DNA of 64,000 bases, taken from contig CM027381.1 in NCBI GenBank assembly GCA_015680905.1, forward strand, positions 18,577,501 to 18,641,500, in the 5' to 3' direction. This stretch comes from Coptis chinensis (lineage: Eukaryota; Streptophyta; Magnoliopsida; Ranunculales; Ranunculaceae). Positions 11,101 to 22,440 of this stretch are shown here, one piece after another. Every line of letters begins with the position of its first letter. Within the stretch, counting starts at the first letter, position 1. Position numbers and translations under genes: made by a program. Under the pieces are notes generated by a model, which worked only from the letters and a program-made list of their open reading frames with translations, was not told the origin of the DNA and ran no database searches.

Positions 11101-14100
11101 ACAGGTAACAAAATATCAGAGTATTCACAAAACTCGTAAACGTTTACATCAAATCCTATTTTATTTGTCTTTTTTATTGTTGTTTTTCAGCTGTCGTTAG
11201 GGATCTCTATATATGAAGTAAACTACGAAACATAATGAAAAAAACAGTAAGAGAAACTGTATTATGGGAAATAGAGCTCCAAAACGAAGAGTTACTTAAT
11301 TTATATTAAATCCTAAAAGCTCTTATTTCATTCATGCTACGGTCAATTTTCTATATTTTGTGAGGGCTAGGTGATAAAAATTGAGGATAAAAATAACATT
11401 ATAGAAAAACTGTGCAGAACAACTTAACGACCAAACGGTCAACAACCATCTAAACATAGCAGTTCTCGTAACTTCTACAATTGTTTATTCCATAAACGTC
11501 AACTCAATCTACTGCTCTAGTAAACATCAACTCAATGCACAATACATTCACCGTTTTGCGTTTTAATATTACGTACTAAAAAAACAGTAAATAACATATC
11601 AAAACAAAATTACTCTTTTTTTCCATGATTTTTATTTCCAATTGTACCCTCTATTTTTTTTTTAAAAAATTACATTGTAAATATTATTAGGAAAAAGGGC
11701 ACATAAGTATTTCGAATTGTTAAATTTTATTTGATTAAGTGGGTCCAAAAAGTAACTCAACAAAGTCATATTTAAAACACATACTTAATTTCCCCGTTTT
11801 GCCCTCTTTCAAGTTTTTGTATTAGTATTACGTGTTTTAAAGCATAACCAAATTAGTAAATAACATACCAAGAAAGGCCAATAATGGAATTACACTTTTG
11901 TTCAATAATTTTTTTTCCAATTGTACCCTCTATATGACACCTTGAGATAATGGTATATGTCTAATTGCATTTTTTAATTTCTTACATTTTCGTACACAAT
12001 CCTACTCAAAATGCCCGAATTACCAAATCTGATAACGTTTTCCCAATTTTATCCTCATTATAACATTGAAATTACATTACCCAAAACATATTAAATTAGT
12101 AAAATTGAATTAATAATATGGGCAAAAATATAATTTGATTTCAACCTACTTTTCCACAAACACAAGGGTCTTGACATGTGGCACACCTACAAAAGTAACA
12201 TAAAATAACCTATTTTCCAATATTTTATTTCCAATTGTACCCCCATTCATTTATTCATAATCAAATTTAACCCACTAATTAATTCAAAATTAAAATATGG
12301 ATAAATAAGTAATTTTACAAACCAATTTATATATTTATTATTTTGTTTTTTATAAATTAAATCCAATGTCACAATTTCAAACTAAAATTCTATTCTAAAA
12401 TTTGTAATTTGTATTTTTGACCCAACAAATTTAACATATTTACAAATCTCAACATGCCCCCTCACGTGTGGCGTAATATTGAACCAAACACGTAAACAAT
12501 TTAAATGGGTGACATGGAGTATATGGCCCTTTGGGCAAGAGAAATAGCACGCTCTGATACCAAAGTAAATGTGGGCATCCTACTCAAAACCAATTGGTGA
12601 TAAGTGGAGAGGCCCATAGATACTATACTAATACTACAAGGCTTCACACATTCCATGTGGCACTAGGACACACATCTCAACAGATGGAAACCGTAATGAG
12701 CTTAGACAAAGAAACTAACTTTGAAGGGCCATTCCAGAATCATTCATCACATTCCTCGTGTCTAATTCATCCCCTATTATGATAAAAGATATAACATGAA
12801 AGTTCCAAAATGAATAGTCTGAATGGTGTTTGGTGACTACTAAAGAAGAGCCTAATTCCTAGCAATGGATTTCTCCACCCTTAGGGTGGTGAAATTAAAT
12901 TGTGATGCTGCATATAACAACAAATCTGGTTCTTGTGTTCTGTACCGGTTTAAGATATTGAAGGTCAGTTGCAACTTGGATTTTTATAGAAAGATAAGGT
13001 AACCTCTCCAAAAGAGTCTTGAGAGTCTTACGTTTTGGCTATTGAAGTTGCATTAGTGCTGAGCCAAGAAAATGACTCGAGACAAATCATCATAGAGAAT
13101 GATTTGCAAAGTGTTATTGACAAATGACAGCTGCTGCAACAGATCGAGGTCCCACTAGAAATCAAGAACCATTTTGGAAAATACTTGTTTAAATTTTTTT
13201 CAACCACTTGTCAATTTACTCATGTTCCTAGACGCTTTAATATGGTAGCACATACCTTATCCATATGGGCAACGGAGCATGGACCCTTTGTTCCATGCAG
13301 ATTTTATGATTTTTATCTACTTGAATTGTTCCGGTTAGTTCACTTGGCCCATGAGAAGAAAGAAATAAATTAGGAAAAAAGGTCGACACAGGAACACGTT
13401 ATGCACATTCAAGTCCAGTTTTGTGTGTCTATATGTATGTACGTTAAATAATATAGTTAAAAGTATAACAAAAAGTCCTATATCCCCATAGCCAAAACGA
13501 AGGTGGATTACTCGCCCAAGCAGAGTGTTAGAAAGAATCACCCTTTCATGACAGCAAATGCAAATAGAATAAAAGCTTGAATGGAAATTGAATTAAGTTG
13601 AAATTCAAAGCCTCAGTAGAATACTTTCATAATATCTGAAGCTGAGAGGAAGTACAATACCTTCTACTGGTCCAAAAGGAATGGTGGAATCCTCAGAACC
13701 TGTGTAAGTAAAAACGAACAAAGCAGCAATCAGAATTATACCCAAATCTATAGAGAACACAGTATGCAACAAGTTTCTTTTATCAACACATGTAAAAATA
13801 AATATATACATACCACATTTCTTAATTGAAGTTCTAACATGATTAGAGAAATTTGGTACAATTCTATTTAATCCAAATAGTAGGAACAAACATTCCGTAA
13901 ACATTTCATGGAAGGAAAAAGTAAAATGTGAGAAACCAAAGTCTGCTAGTGGATGAGAAGAAGAAGAAAACCATCAAGTGCACTCACACTTACCTTTTAA
14001 CATACCAGAATCAGGCAAGGGTAAAATGGCCATAAATATAGTAACGACCTATGGAAAAATCATTTAACTATTTCCCAAAAACCCAATACAATATTTTCAC

Positions 14101-17100
14101 TTTTACCAAAAACTACATCAACTTGAGTTCCAAGACCAAGAGCTTATGAGCTCGTCGATTGGATATCCATTAGTAAGATGGAATTTCGTTTCCCATTTTA
14201 AAACTTTGATTATTTGATTTGCTGGTAGAGACCCAAATATTCAAAGATATAGAAAAGCTTAAATTCTTAAGGATCTTAATAAATTACTTCAGATGATGTT
14301 CATATGTTAGAACATGGATAATCATCATTCCTGCATTTTAGTTGGCAGGTAAAATGTGACATGGACACTTCATTCTCATTAAACTCCATGTCGGATACGT
14401 ATCGCTATCGCACATACTAACATATTATGCGTACTATTTCAAACTAGGGTTTCTATTAAACCCTAAAAGACTTGGAACACAATCTATTAACATAGTCACA
14501 ACTCCATAATATGTCCTCACAAATAGATTAACATCATTTATTCGAGAGGAAGCGCTTTGTAAGGTCTTCAGCCTAAGAAATAATTACGTGACTAAAGAAT
14601 AGCAATAGTTTTTTTTAACTTAGCAGTGTCCTATGTCCTAAAGTTGGGATTTAAACAACACCAACTCAAACACGGCTGAACTTCACTTTCATGGGTTATG
14701 CCGTGATGATTGTAAAGAATAGGAACTCTATTGTGCAAAGTGACTGATTCCTTAGTTCCTAACACTTGGCAGAGTGATAGTATCTTCACTGCAGCAAAAC
14801 AAAAATTCTTACATTGTTAAACGTAAAAGTAATTTTGATTAATATGATTTTATTTGCTTTCATAATTTTCCTTCCCTTCTACCAAAAAATGTTCAAAAAG
14901 ACTAGTACAAACATTAAAGAATCCCGTACCTTTTTTTATCAAACTGAACATAAGAATCAACTTTAGAAGACGTTGTCTGAGTCCTTATAAGGTGCATTTT
15001 TACTCCTCTCTGAGGCTGCAAGGACCCTACAACAATTCAATCTTGGAAAATCACGTGGGAGAAAAAAAAAAAAGGGCAACTTATCGTACTTGCTTGCCCA
15101 TCATACGTCTTTTCTGGACTTCACCAACAGATAGAGGGCTTCCACCAAAGTCGACTACACATTCTGTTCACACATACACTTTCTCGTAACACTGGTAGAC
15201 CTTGTTCAATACAATCCAGATAAGGCTCTCATAATGCCAAGAGATCTTCATAGGGCATTCAGATGCTAACTGTTATTGAAGACCAAACATTACTATAAAC
15301 TACCCGAAGAGTATAACTGCCCGTTTCAACTTCAGATTTATTTTGCTTAACTTACTTTCCAATCTTTTCTTCTTTTCCTTTTCCTTTTTCTAGAAATTAA
15401 GCTTATGCAAAATCAACCAGCTAGACCTACTGAGCGTTCTGCACCAATCCTTCCATAATCAATCCATTTCCTCATTTACACAACAGGCAGCTAATAATGC
15501 ACTTTGTCACAATGTCACATCTAAAACCGAGCAACTTGTGCACTTTGTCTTACAATATCTATACCGAAGCTGCTTTGTTGCACGACAAGTCAAACACTAA
15601 ATCCAAAGAAAAAATGAAACAACTAGCCAAGCCCCTGATCAATGCATCCCTTTCCTCATTTTGCAATTCAAAACAGTTTATTCAAAACAGTTTAAACTAA
15701 GTGCCACATATTCCAAATCATCGACACACCAGCTACATTGGACACCGTGGAATACACATTGTGCAATCCCAACATACCTGGGGAGAAGACTGTTTCACTT
15801 GACAACAGTCAACTGGGCACTCATATATACAATGCCACGATCATCGTCATCGTAAGAAGAGGAGATATGTCCATAATGGACATGGTAAGTCATAAGGCCA
15901 CCTAGCATTTTCCATTCACCAACACTATACAAACAGACAACTTGACCTTTATTAGCTGGCACCCTGGAGACAAGTTCTGAAATTGTATTAGAGGTGGCTG
16001 GCAAAGTGAGCACTTGCAACTTGCCTATCAACTGCCATTCAAACTAGCCAACCTCTTATTGACATCTCTAGCCATCCACATTTCCCCATTTCCCCTACAG
16101 GACCACAATCAGTACTATCCAATCACCCTAACAGGTTCTCCCTTCACTACATTTTCATCTGCTCAGTTCACCCTTCACTTTCCAAGCCTTCCTTTTTGGT
16201 CTGCTCTCCTACATGTTCATGGTGATCTAGGCCAAGTCATCTGCCCTCATAAGAACTTATCCATAGGGGTGCATCCAACTAACAGATAAATATATAGGAA
16301 GAACATGCCAAAGATATACACCATTCCAACAGAAAAATGTAATGATGGTATAACTGGGGGTCACTTTTCGATGGACAAGTAGCACCTTGCTACGAGACAC
16401 AACTATTGCAACACTTGTGATATCAATCAATGAAATCAATGAGTTTTGCCGATCAAAAAAAAAAAAGAAAAAGAAAGAAGAAAATTTTCTTACAAAAACT
16501 AGCATCCTTGCACAGACAAGGAGACGGAATCTAGCTATAAAGCCATCACAGTATACACATGTCAAAAAGGTGTCCAGTGGACAACTTGTCAAGCCTCAGG
16601 AGGTTGGCCCCAAGGTCTTGGGATTGACTCCCACCTTTGTTGGCTTTGTTTTGTTGTCCTAATCGCCAACGCTTTAGGCGATCATCCCTCTATTTAGTTA
16701 GTTTATATTTTTTTTTGGTATACCATTTAGTTGGCTTTGCTTTGTTGCCAATGAGTTTAAATAAGGGCTCGTAATTAGGGTTTTCAATTAGTAGTTGATG
16801 TTTATGAATTTTCAAGAAAGAAATAATAAAAAAGAGATATTTAGGTTTTCTTTGATTTGATTTAATTAAAGTGTATTTTGTTAAATTGTTGCTTCCGTGA
16901 GTTTAAATCCATATTACAATTTGTTATAATAGCTGACTGATAGGACATTTGATAGAAATGAAAGCCCAACAAACCTCACATTACTTTCTTGATGTTAGCC
17001 TAATGTTTCCTCAAGTCTAATCTTATGAGCTTATTCGAACGAAAAGTCTATAATCTCTGAGTGTGTCACACATTGCTTTGACATGTAGCCTAGATCAACG

Positions 17101-18117
17101 TATAGTGAATGAACTCTAAAATCTTCTGACCCTGAAGAAGCCGCTTAAAGACAATTTAAGAGGCCAAGAGCCAATGGCGAAGCACGCAAAAACAACAAGA
17201 TTTAGAAATTTGAAGGAAAAGGTAATGCCCTTTCTGCCTTTCATCTCACTCTGGATAATTTTATGTATAAAAATATATGGGCAAGATACACTACTATTAC
17301 CTTATCAAATTGAAAGATATTGTGAAAAGAACTAACAAGGCCTACATAAAGAAAAATGATCTTCCATAATTATTCACTATTCATTATTCATGATCCACAC
17401 ACTCCTATTTGTCCGAGTCCTTTAATTCTACGCTGTGCAAGAGATAACAATGAGGCCAACATAAAGGTTTGTGTGTTGAGCCAAATGTGGGATTTGAACA
17501 ATGTCAACTCAAACACGTTTTCATAGGTTAAATCGTATTGATTGCAAAGATTAGGAGTTGCATTATGCAAAGTATACATTAAAACAACTAGTACTAATAT
17601 TCAAGATATCCATACCTTTACTATTATCAAACTGAACATAAGCATCAACTTTAGTAGAACCTGCCGCCGCCGTGGTAGAACTCTTATAAGGTGCATTCTT
17701 ACTCCTCTCCCTAAGCAACTCCTCAAGTTCTTTATAATACGACATCTTCGCCGCCGACCCACTTCCTCTTACTTGTTGTCTAGCCTTTTTAAACTCTTTC
17801 AATAAATTCCTCCACTTATCAGTACACATAGTAGGTGACCTATCAAAACCTTTATCTCTCATCTTACAAGAAATTTGTTCCCATAAATGTTTATTAGACT
17901 TTGATGTATTAAATAGTCCATCCACTTCACGTCTGAAATTGATTAAACTTCTTGTTTCTTCTTGTACCCATGTTTCTGCTCTTTTTTTCGGGGCTCTTAT
18001 TTCGTGATCTGACCCACTACTTTCTCCTAATATCATTTGCTGCTGATGGTGATGGTGGTGGGCACCGTTTTCGATGAGTTCAATCATCATTTCTCCTCTT
18101 CTCTCGGATAAATACAT
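5195..18117 (-). CDS. GT-1-like: GT-1/GT-4-type trihelix transcription factor (5 exons)
   Basis: Coding exons on the minus strand are 18117-17616, 13699-13661, 6282-6151, 5704-5480 and 5409-5195. Every junction has GT-AG borders and the frame stays open, giving 370 aa. The trihelix DNA-binding domain is at about residues 46-115 (W50, W79, W102, with [16 protein letters not shown] and [15 protein letters not shown]) and is preceded by a His/Gln run at 20-27. The C-terminal part carries the GT-1-specific stretch [49 protein letters not shown] and DRDMPLG. This region is known in GT-1/GT-4 but is absent from GT-2-type factors. The family binds GT elements in light-regulated promoters in the nucleus. 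The start Met gives an N-terminus like GT-1 proteins. Intron 1 (3.9 kb) and intron 2 (7.4 kb) are swollen by repeats and a duplicated fragment. GT-1 versus GT-4 cannot be decided here. Confidence 0.93.
6801..7190. repeat. Diverged tandem duplication in intron 2
   Basis: The stretch from CAAGCTGCAAGCACACCT (near 6809) to AAGCATTGAGAGGATAA (near 6914) recurs from about 6993 to 7183. Both copies contain CAAGGTCCAAG. Period is about 183 bp and function is unknown. The rest of 6283-7950 is AT-rich intron with nothing else that I recognise. Confidence 0.65.
7957..8112 (-). mobile_element. SINE-like element, copy 1
   Basis: Read on the minus strand it runs from a head containing GTGGCCTACTGG, through AAGACTTGG and GGTTGGGC...AAGGTCTTAGG, to GGAATAAAAGTCTTACTC, a GA/CT microsatellite and a long A-run. 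This matches the 24118-24513 element and resembles a tRNA-derived SINE. ATGCTT occurs on both sides (before the T-run near 7953 and again near 8118) and could be a short target duplication. The B box is degenerate in this copy. Confidence 0.6.
9890..10280 (-). pseudogene. RPA1-like OB-fold fragment, arm b of P1
   Basis: Exon 1 (10280-10131) starts with ATG and reads [27 protein letters not shown] and MLLIDQH, followed by a GT donor. A matching acceptor at 10051 opens exon 2, which reads GHQIHVKV and then loses frame around residues resembling GTIFSFQ and [15 protein letters not shown]. The pattern W-x-I-x-V-x-x-R-x-W then LLID-x-H is that of the DBD-A OB fold of plant replication protein A 70-kDa paralogues. 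Such RPA-like genes are commonly carried by plant Helitrons. The frame breaks make it a relic. Confidence 0.55.
10623..10985 (+). pseudogene. RPA1-like OB-fold fragment, arm c of P1
   Basis: Exon 1 is 10623-10754, ATG followed by [26 protein letters not shown] and MLLIDQH. A GTAAGT donor is retained, and an intron of the same layout as in the other arms follows. The second exon contains [11 protein letters not shown] but in a shifted frame. It is the inverted partner of the arm b fragment. Confidence 0.55.
11546..12260. repeat. Three diverged repeats with CCAATTGTACCC
   Basis: CCAATTGTACCC followed by CTC or CCC occurs at 11638, 11917 and 12231, each time after related sequence containing AGTAAATAACAT or AAGTAACATAAAATAAC. 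Units are about 280-315 bp and strongly diverged. The AT-rich character with C-tracts resembles non-autonomous Helitron interiors, but no end was found. 12260-12590 is AT-rich with nothing else recognised. Confidence 0.5.
12865..13375 (+). pseudogene. LINE-type RNase H domain relic
   Basis: Across frame breaks the plus strand reads [35 protein letters not shown] and [16 protein letters not shown]. The order and spacing are those of the RVT_3-type RNase H domain found at the end of plant LINE polyproteins (K-x-N-x-D-G/A-A start, R-x-x-N-x-x-A-H end). Stop codons and a frameshift make it non-functional. It lies in intron 2 of the trihelix gene in antisense orientation. Confidence 0.7.
13661..13699 (-). 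CDS. GT-1-like: Micro-exon 2 (39 bp) of the GT-1-like gene
   Basis: The minus strand reads ...CACAG, then GTTCTGAGG...GTAGAAG, then GTATTG. The exon encodes [12 protein letters not shown] plus split codons and is phase 1 at both borders. It joins exon 1 (ending VQFDNSK-G) to exon 3 (starting [12 protein letters not shown]). It matches the GT-1 linker ending FGPVEANGRP. It is isolated by about 3.9 kb of intron upstream and 7.4 kb downstream, so gene predictors may drop it; skipping would remove exactly 13 codons and keep the frame. Confidence 0.88.
14620..15890 (-). pseudogene. Chimeric duplicate: trihelix exon 1 end plus SKIP14 3' end
   Basis: 14620-15012 matches the end of trihelix exon 1 with the start of intron 1 (17460-17710), including TATCAAACTGAACATAAG and CTTATAAGGTGCATT. 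At about 15013 the match jumps to the SKIP14 3' region (18720-19660). It shares CCCTACAACAATTCAATC, CACCAACAGATAGAGGGCT, GGAGAAGACTGT and GCACCGTGGAATACA or close variants. The order equals the parental order with about 1 kb (rest of exon 1 and the intergenic spacer) missing. The SKIP14-derived frame is broken, but the trihelix-derived piece keeps a GT donor. I infer a local tandem duplication followed by an internal deletion, now inside intron 1 of the trihelix gene. Confidence 0.85.
16395..16475 (+). mobile_element. Possible LINE 3' tail
   Basis: The sequence ends ATCAATGAAATC...TTTTGCCGATC and then runs into a stretch of A residues with interspersed G. Plant LINE 3' ends often close with a short TTGCCGAT-like segment before the poly(A). 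There is no coding support next to it, so this is a weak call. Confidence 0.3.
16566..16730 (+). mobile_element. SINE-like element, copy 2
   Basis: GGTGTCCAGTGGACAACTTG, then GGAGGTTGGCCCC, AAGGTCTTGGGATTGACTCC and CACC match the minus-strand elements at 7957 and 24118 (head GTGTCCAGTGGCCTACTG, B-box region GGTCTTGGGTTCGAATCC). This copy is diverged in both presumptive Pol III boxes. From 16730 to 17615 I see only AT-rich intron sequence. Confidence 0.5.
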
Positions 18118-18720
18118 GAACAGATTTTTTTTTTATTTTGTTGAGAATGAGCTGATTCTAACTTAAGTAGTGGACTCATTTTTTTTTAAGTACAACATTT
18201 TCTTGTGCCGAATGCCGAAGAAAATGGGAGTCGGATAAACTCAACGTAGTAAGACTACATAAATGGGCCGAAACGAGTTAATTGGACTTCAGGCCCAGGG
18301 TAATCCAGGACTATTTGGATACTGACATACTGTCTAGTGTCTACTCGTATTATATGTCTACTCGAAACTGGTTCCACTGAGTAAGTCGCTTAAAGTTCAA
18401 GCTCGAGCAGAAATGGCAAGCTGCCCACTGAATTCCCCAATACGGCAATACCCCACGACAAGATACAGTTACCAATACCAAAAATGAAGTACCTCAACAT
18501 CGGTTGCTCTTATAAAGCTGAAGTCCCTCAGCAACACAACCATGTATTGCAAACTAACTTGTAAGACTAATAAAATACATCCTATATTGGTACAACACAA
18601 CATCAAAAAAATAACAACACACACAGGATCGATAAGTTGTGAATTTTTTATATCAAGTCTGCATATAATAATATTATAGGCATGCACATACATCAGAATG
18701 AATGAGAGATTAAAAGGGTG
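18118..18720 (-). promoter_or_regulatory. Upstream region of the trihelix gene
   Basis: This interval holds the 5' UTR and proximal promoter of the GT-1-like gene by position only. It also abuts the 3' UTR of the SKIP14-like gene, so the two same-strand genes are separated by about 1.2 kb from stop codon to start codon. A T-run at 18125-18138 and AT-rich sequence are visible. I cannot place a TATA box with confidence. Confidence 0.4.
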
Positions 18721-19336
18721 CAATGACCCTACAACAATTCAATCGTGGAAAATCGTGAGATAAAAATGGCAACTTGACATCCTTGCTTGCCCATCATACA
18801 TTTTTTTTTACTTCACCAACAGATAGAGGGCTACTACAGTTCTACCATTGGTAGACAACACATTCAGTTCAAATACAATTTCTTCGAGAATACAGCTTGT
18901 TGAATACAATCCACATACTGCTCTCATAATAGAACTGCAACTTTACCAAGAGATCTTCATAAGGGATTCAGATTCTAACTACTATTGAAGATCAACCGTT
19001 ATTATCAACACTAGGAACGCAGTGAGATATATACTACCCGTTCCAATTTCATCTCATTTATTTTGTATCAATTACTTTCCATTCTTTTCTTATTTTCCTT
19101 TTTCTTTTCCTTCATTTTCTTTTTCCAGGAAATGAGCTTATTCAAAGCTCAACCAGCCTACTGAGCAATCTACACCCAATATATCCATAATCGGTCCATT
19201 TCCTCGTTTACACAGCAGACAGCTAATCACAGACTTTGTCACAATGTCACGTCTAAAACAAAGTTACTCGTGCACATTGTTCTGAAATATCCAAATCCAT
19301 GCTCATTTTGCCGCAAGACATCTGAATTCGCAACAA

Positions 19337-21909
19337 CTAGCCAAGCACCTGATCTAAACTGATGTGGTTGGAGGATGCACCCCTTTCCTCTTTTTGCAAT
19401 TCAAAACACTTCAGGCAAAGTATATCCAAACAAAAAGTCTCTACATAGTCAGCATAAAGGACACACCGTCCACATTGGACGCACCGTGGAATACAGATTG
19501 TGCAAGCCCGACATGATTGAGGAGAAGACTGTCTCACTTCACAACAATCTACTGGACAATCATATACAAGCCTCAAGTTTTCACACCTCGGGCAAATCTC
19601 AACATCAATGTCATGGTCATCTTCATCATAAGAAGGGAAGCTGTGTCCATGGTAGATCCGAGGCTTGCTCACTTTTGACCGCACACAATTATCTATATTG
19701 AGCAATGCTTTTAACTCTTCAAAATGCTCATGTGTAACATCATAACGACCACCAATTCTTAGATGCTTTAAACCTGGGGCCCCGGAAGACTTGAGTGCCT
19801 TTAAACTATCCACAATGCCCCCAATACTAATTCTAGTACATTCTGGCACATTTAGCTGCACATAAAAAAAACAATACATGTGAGCCATGATTGTCAAGTT
19901 AAAAATACAAAACTCAAATATAGGCATAACTAAGCATATGTGCTAACATTAACATAATACAAAATAATAAGCATATATCACAAAGAAAAGCAACACGGTA
20001 TAAACTGAAACATCGCTAAAAGAAAGGAAATCAGTAAACAATTATCCAAGATTTCATGTTGATCCCTGAGTGTAAAACTCAGAAAAGAATTGGCACGAAA
20101 AATTATCTCTAGTTTTTGACTTGTGTAGTTTACCTTGTGTCATGTTAAATCTTGTCACAGATTTATCATTAAGTAACATCTTTGTCAGCTACTGTGGAGC
20201 TACATAAATTTCACAATAAGAAACTAGAAGTGTCGGGTGTCAGTCTAATCACCGAATTATAGGATCTGTTACTTGGCAATTTAGAAATTAATCAAAATGT
20301 ATTAAAATGAAAAAGGATTCAACCAAAAGGTAATAAGTCGTCTCATGAAGTGAGTGAGACAAGTGCAGTAAAGTGTGATGACTACAAAAGCCAGTTCAGT
20401 TGTTTCCACATAATTACTTAAAGAGTCATAGATGTGCTTGATTTCAAATTTAATGTAGTGTCTCCATGTGATTCTGATTTTCATCAAAAGGAAGCCATTG
20501 TTTATATGCGGTGCAATCCTAAATTTTACGTTTCATAATAATTTTCGTTTGTTCATCTAACATCTATTTAGAAATTTCGGTCCACACCAAAATACTAGGA
20601 TCAGAACAAATCATGGCATTTTCACATTATTATATCACAGTATACCCATTAACTGAAACACCAAGCAAACAAGCAGCGACAAATATATCAGTTCAACAAA
20701 ATTTTGATATAACAAACCAGGCAAACATTTTTTTTTTCTGTTTGATCGGTAGAACTCATTTGATTTCTACCTTACCTTCAACAGGGAAAATGTGATTTCA
20801 CAAATCATGGCATTTACCCAAATTCTTCCTGCTTACTAAATCCAAATCTAAGTAAGACGGTCTTCTTCTATATGTGTCTCTCAGTGTGAATCTGTGAGTA
20901 TTAATATACGAGTATACATTCGCACAAACAAATAAAGACACGGCCAAGCAACTAATAAAACATGCCGTTTACCACACCCAATTTGAGACCATGTCATTAT
21001 TAAGGCAGCTTAAGACACATCAAACAGAAACCAGAAGCAAGCAACAAGATACCTAAACGTATACATACAACAAAGCAGGAAACATACTACAAATAAGAGT
21101 ACATGCTAGAAAGCAAGAACAACGATAAATATGAATGTGTTAATAATTACCATTGTTAGTCTTGGATTGGATTGAAGCACACATTTCAAGCCAACATCAG
21201 TGACTCTCGAACATTTCACAAGACTCAAGCTCTGCAAGTTTCCTTGAGCTCTGCCTGTTAACCTTACAAGACCATCATCCTCAATCCTCTCATTCAAAGG
21301 CTGATGTATACAAATATTCCTCCACAAAAGTGGGTCACCGTAAACTGCAGAACGAAATGACTTGCAGACTCTTTCAACATTAAGAAGATCCTGTACACTC
21401 ATATAACCGAAAGCAAAAAATAAAGCTTCGTGTGCATCTCCACTAGAACAGCTTCCACTAACTTCCTCCAAGATTTCTTTATTAGGAATGTTACTAGCCC
21501 CAGCTCCAGTCGTGGGGGACAGACCATTGGATATTTGTTGTATCTGTATCACTCCTTTCTTCTCTACCCAGCCATCAAACCCAACAGCATCTTCATTATT
21601 ATTATTAAAACACTCATACATTCCAATATCCCCAAAGACAGGGAACATGACAGTTTTATTATTATTATTATTACTATTATTCCATACAGAATTCAATGCA
21701 TCGATTTGAAAATAATCAAACCAACACCCAGTAATTGCACCAAAAGTAGCAGCCACATTCATACCAAAAGGATCTGATGGCAATAAATCAATAATATCAT
21801 TCGGCTCTCCTTGATGATGATGATAATGATTATCCTCCATTAGAAAACGGTCCCCACCACCGCCACCGCCAAATTTCATTGACGAATCCGGTGGAAATAC
21901 TGAAGTCAT
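19337..21909 (-). CDS. SKIP14: SKIP14-type F-box/LRR protein (2 exons)
   Basis: Exons are 21909-21151 and 19855-19337 on the minus strand, joined by GT-AG in phase 0 (PRLTM then LNVPECTR), giving 425 aa. The N-terminus holds NDIIDLLPSDPFGM and an AITGCWFDYF segment typical of SKIP14, plus an Asn run at 78-84. The F-box is at about 158-202 (ALFFAFGYMSVQDLLNVERV, then PLLWRNI). Leucine-rich repeats span about 225-300. A Cys-rich C-terminal tail has 14 cysteines between 341 and 403, for example CPRCENLRLVYDC and CRACTICIPRCVQCGRC. F-box proteins bind SKP1/ASK and present substrates to the SCF E3 ligase; the substrate of SKIP14 is not known to me. The Cys pattern suggests metal binding. It lies just upstream of the trihelix gene, as At3g26000 does beside At3g25990 (recalled). 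Alternative N-terminal exons cannot be excluded. Confidence 0.92.
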
Positions 21910-22440
21910 TCTACTCTAATTAAATTAATTAATTAATTAAAACCCTAAAACAAATAAAATTTTGATCTCTCAATTTCGGATAGCAAATTAAAAAAATATA
22001 GCACCAAAATTTCACAGAGATTCCCCGGAGCTTAGTAATAAATAAATAAATAATAATTGAATATTTTTTTTTTTTTTATGGAAAAGAATTAATTGGAATA
22101 CCTCTTAAAAGAAACCCTAACAAACAACCTTCAAGGAACGATCACCGAGTGATCGAACCTGGTGGAGACAGGATATATATAGATATTGGTGGATTGGGAA
22201 TGGAGAGGGGGGAAGATTTGGGAGGATGAATTCAGGAAGAAGAAAAGGAGAAGGATTGAAGGAATGAAAGAGGAATATAGAGGAGAAACCCACACGTGTC
22301 TAGTTTCGTGGAAAGAGGAGACTACGTGTACGTACTAAATATATATATATACTACTACAACTTCATCGGCCCGTAAACATGTGGCGCGAAGCCGAGGGTA
22401 TATATGTAATAATGTATTTAACCGTTAACTCATTCACTTT
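21910..22440 (-). promoter_or_regulatory. 5' UTR and promoter region of SKIP14-like gene
   Basis: Directly upstream of the start codon is a TTAATTAATTAATT run, then a T-run (22067-22078). On the minus strand there is a C/T-rich tract at about 22190-22310, typical of plant 5' leaders, and ATATATATATA at about 22341. Assignments are by position and composition; no transcription start can be fixed. Confidence 0.4.

Larger units (their letters stand above)
8875..11545. mobile_element. Foldback element P1 with divergent RPA-like arms
   Basis: Long inverted repeats pair about 9325-10385 with about 10555-11545, separated by a ~170-bp AT-rich centre. Shared blocks include AACATCATTGCATCAACG, ATGTTGCTCATCGATCAACA, CCAAATGGAACGATTTT and CTCAATCTACTGCTC. 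A second inverted pair, about 8875-9010 with 9195-9400 (CACATGTCTATATAATATCT, CCCACTCAAAACCCC), is nested at the left, so the locus is multiply rearranged. Each main arm carries the same RPA1-like OB-fold exon reading outward from the centre. It lies in intron 2 of the trihelix gene. No transposase was found; mechanism of origin unknown. Confidence 0.75.

Noticed and set aside
12430-12790. Sequence with GCACGCTCTGATACCAAAGT and CTCAAAACCAATTGGTGA, reminiscent of a dispersed plant repeat
   Set aside because: No second copy or terminal structure in the window, so it could not be classified.
17388-17579. 63-codon minus-strand frame next to trihelix exon 1
   Set aside because: It lies in intron 1 beyond the clear GT donor at 17615 and has no domain; its sequence is also part of the duplicated block.
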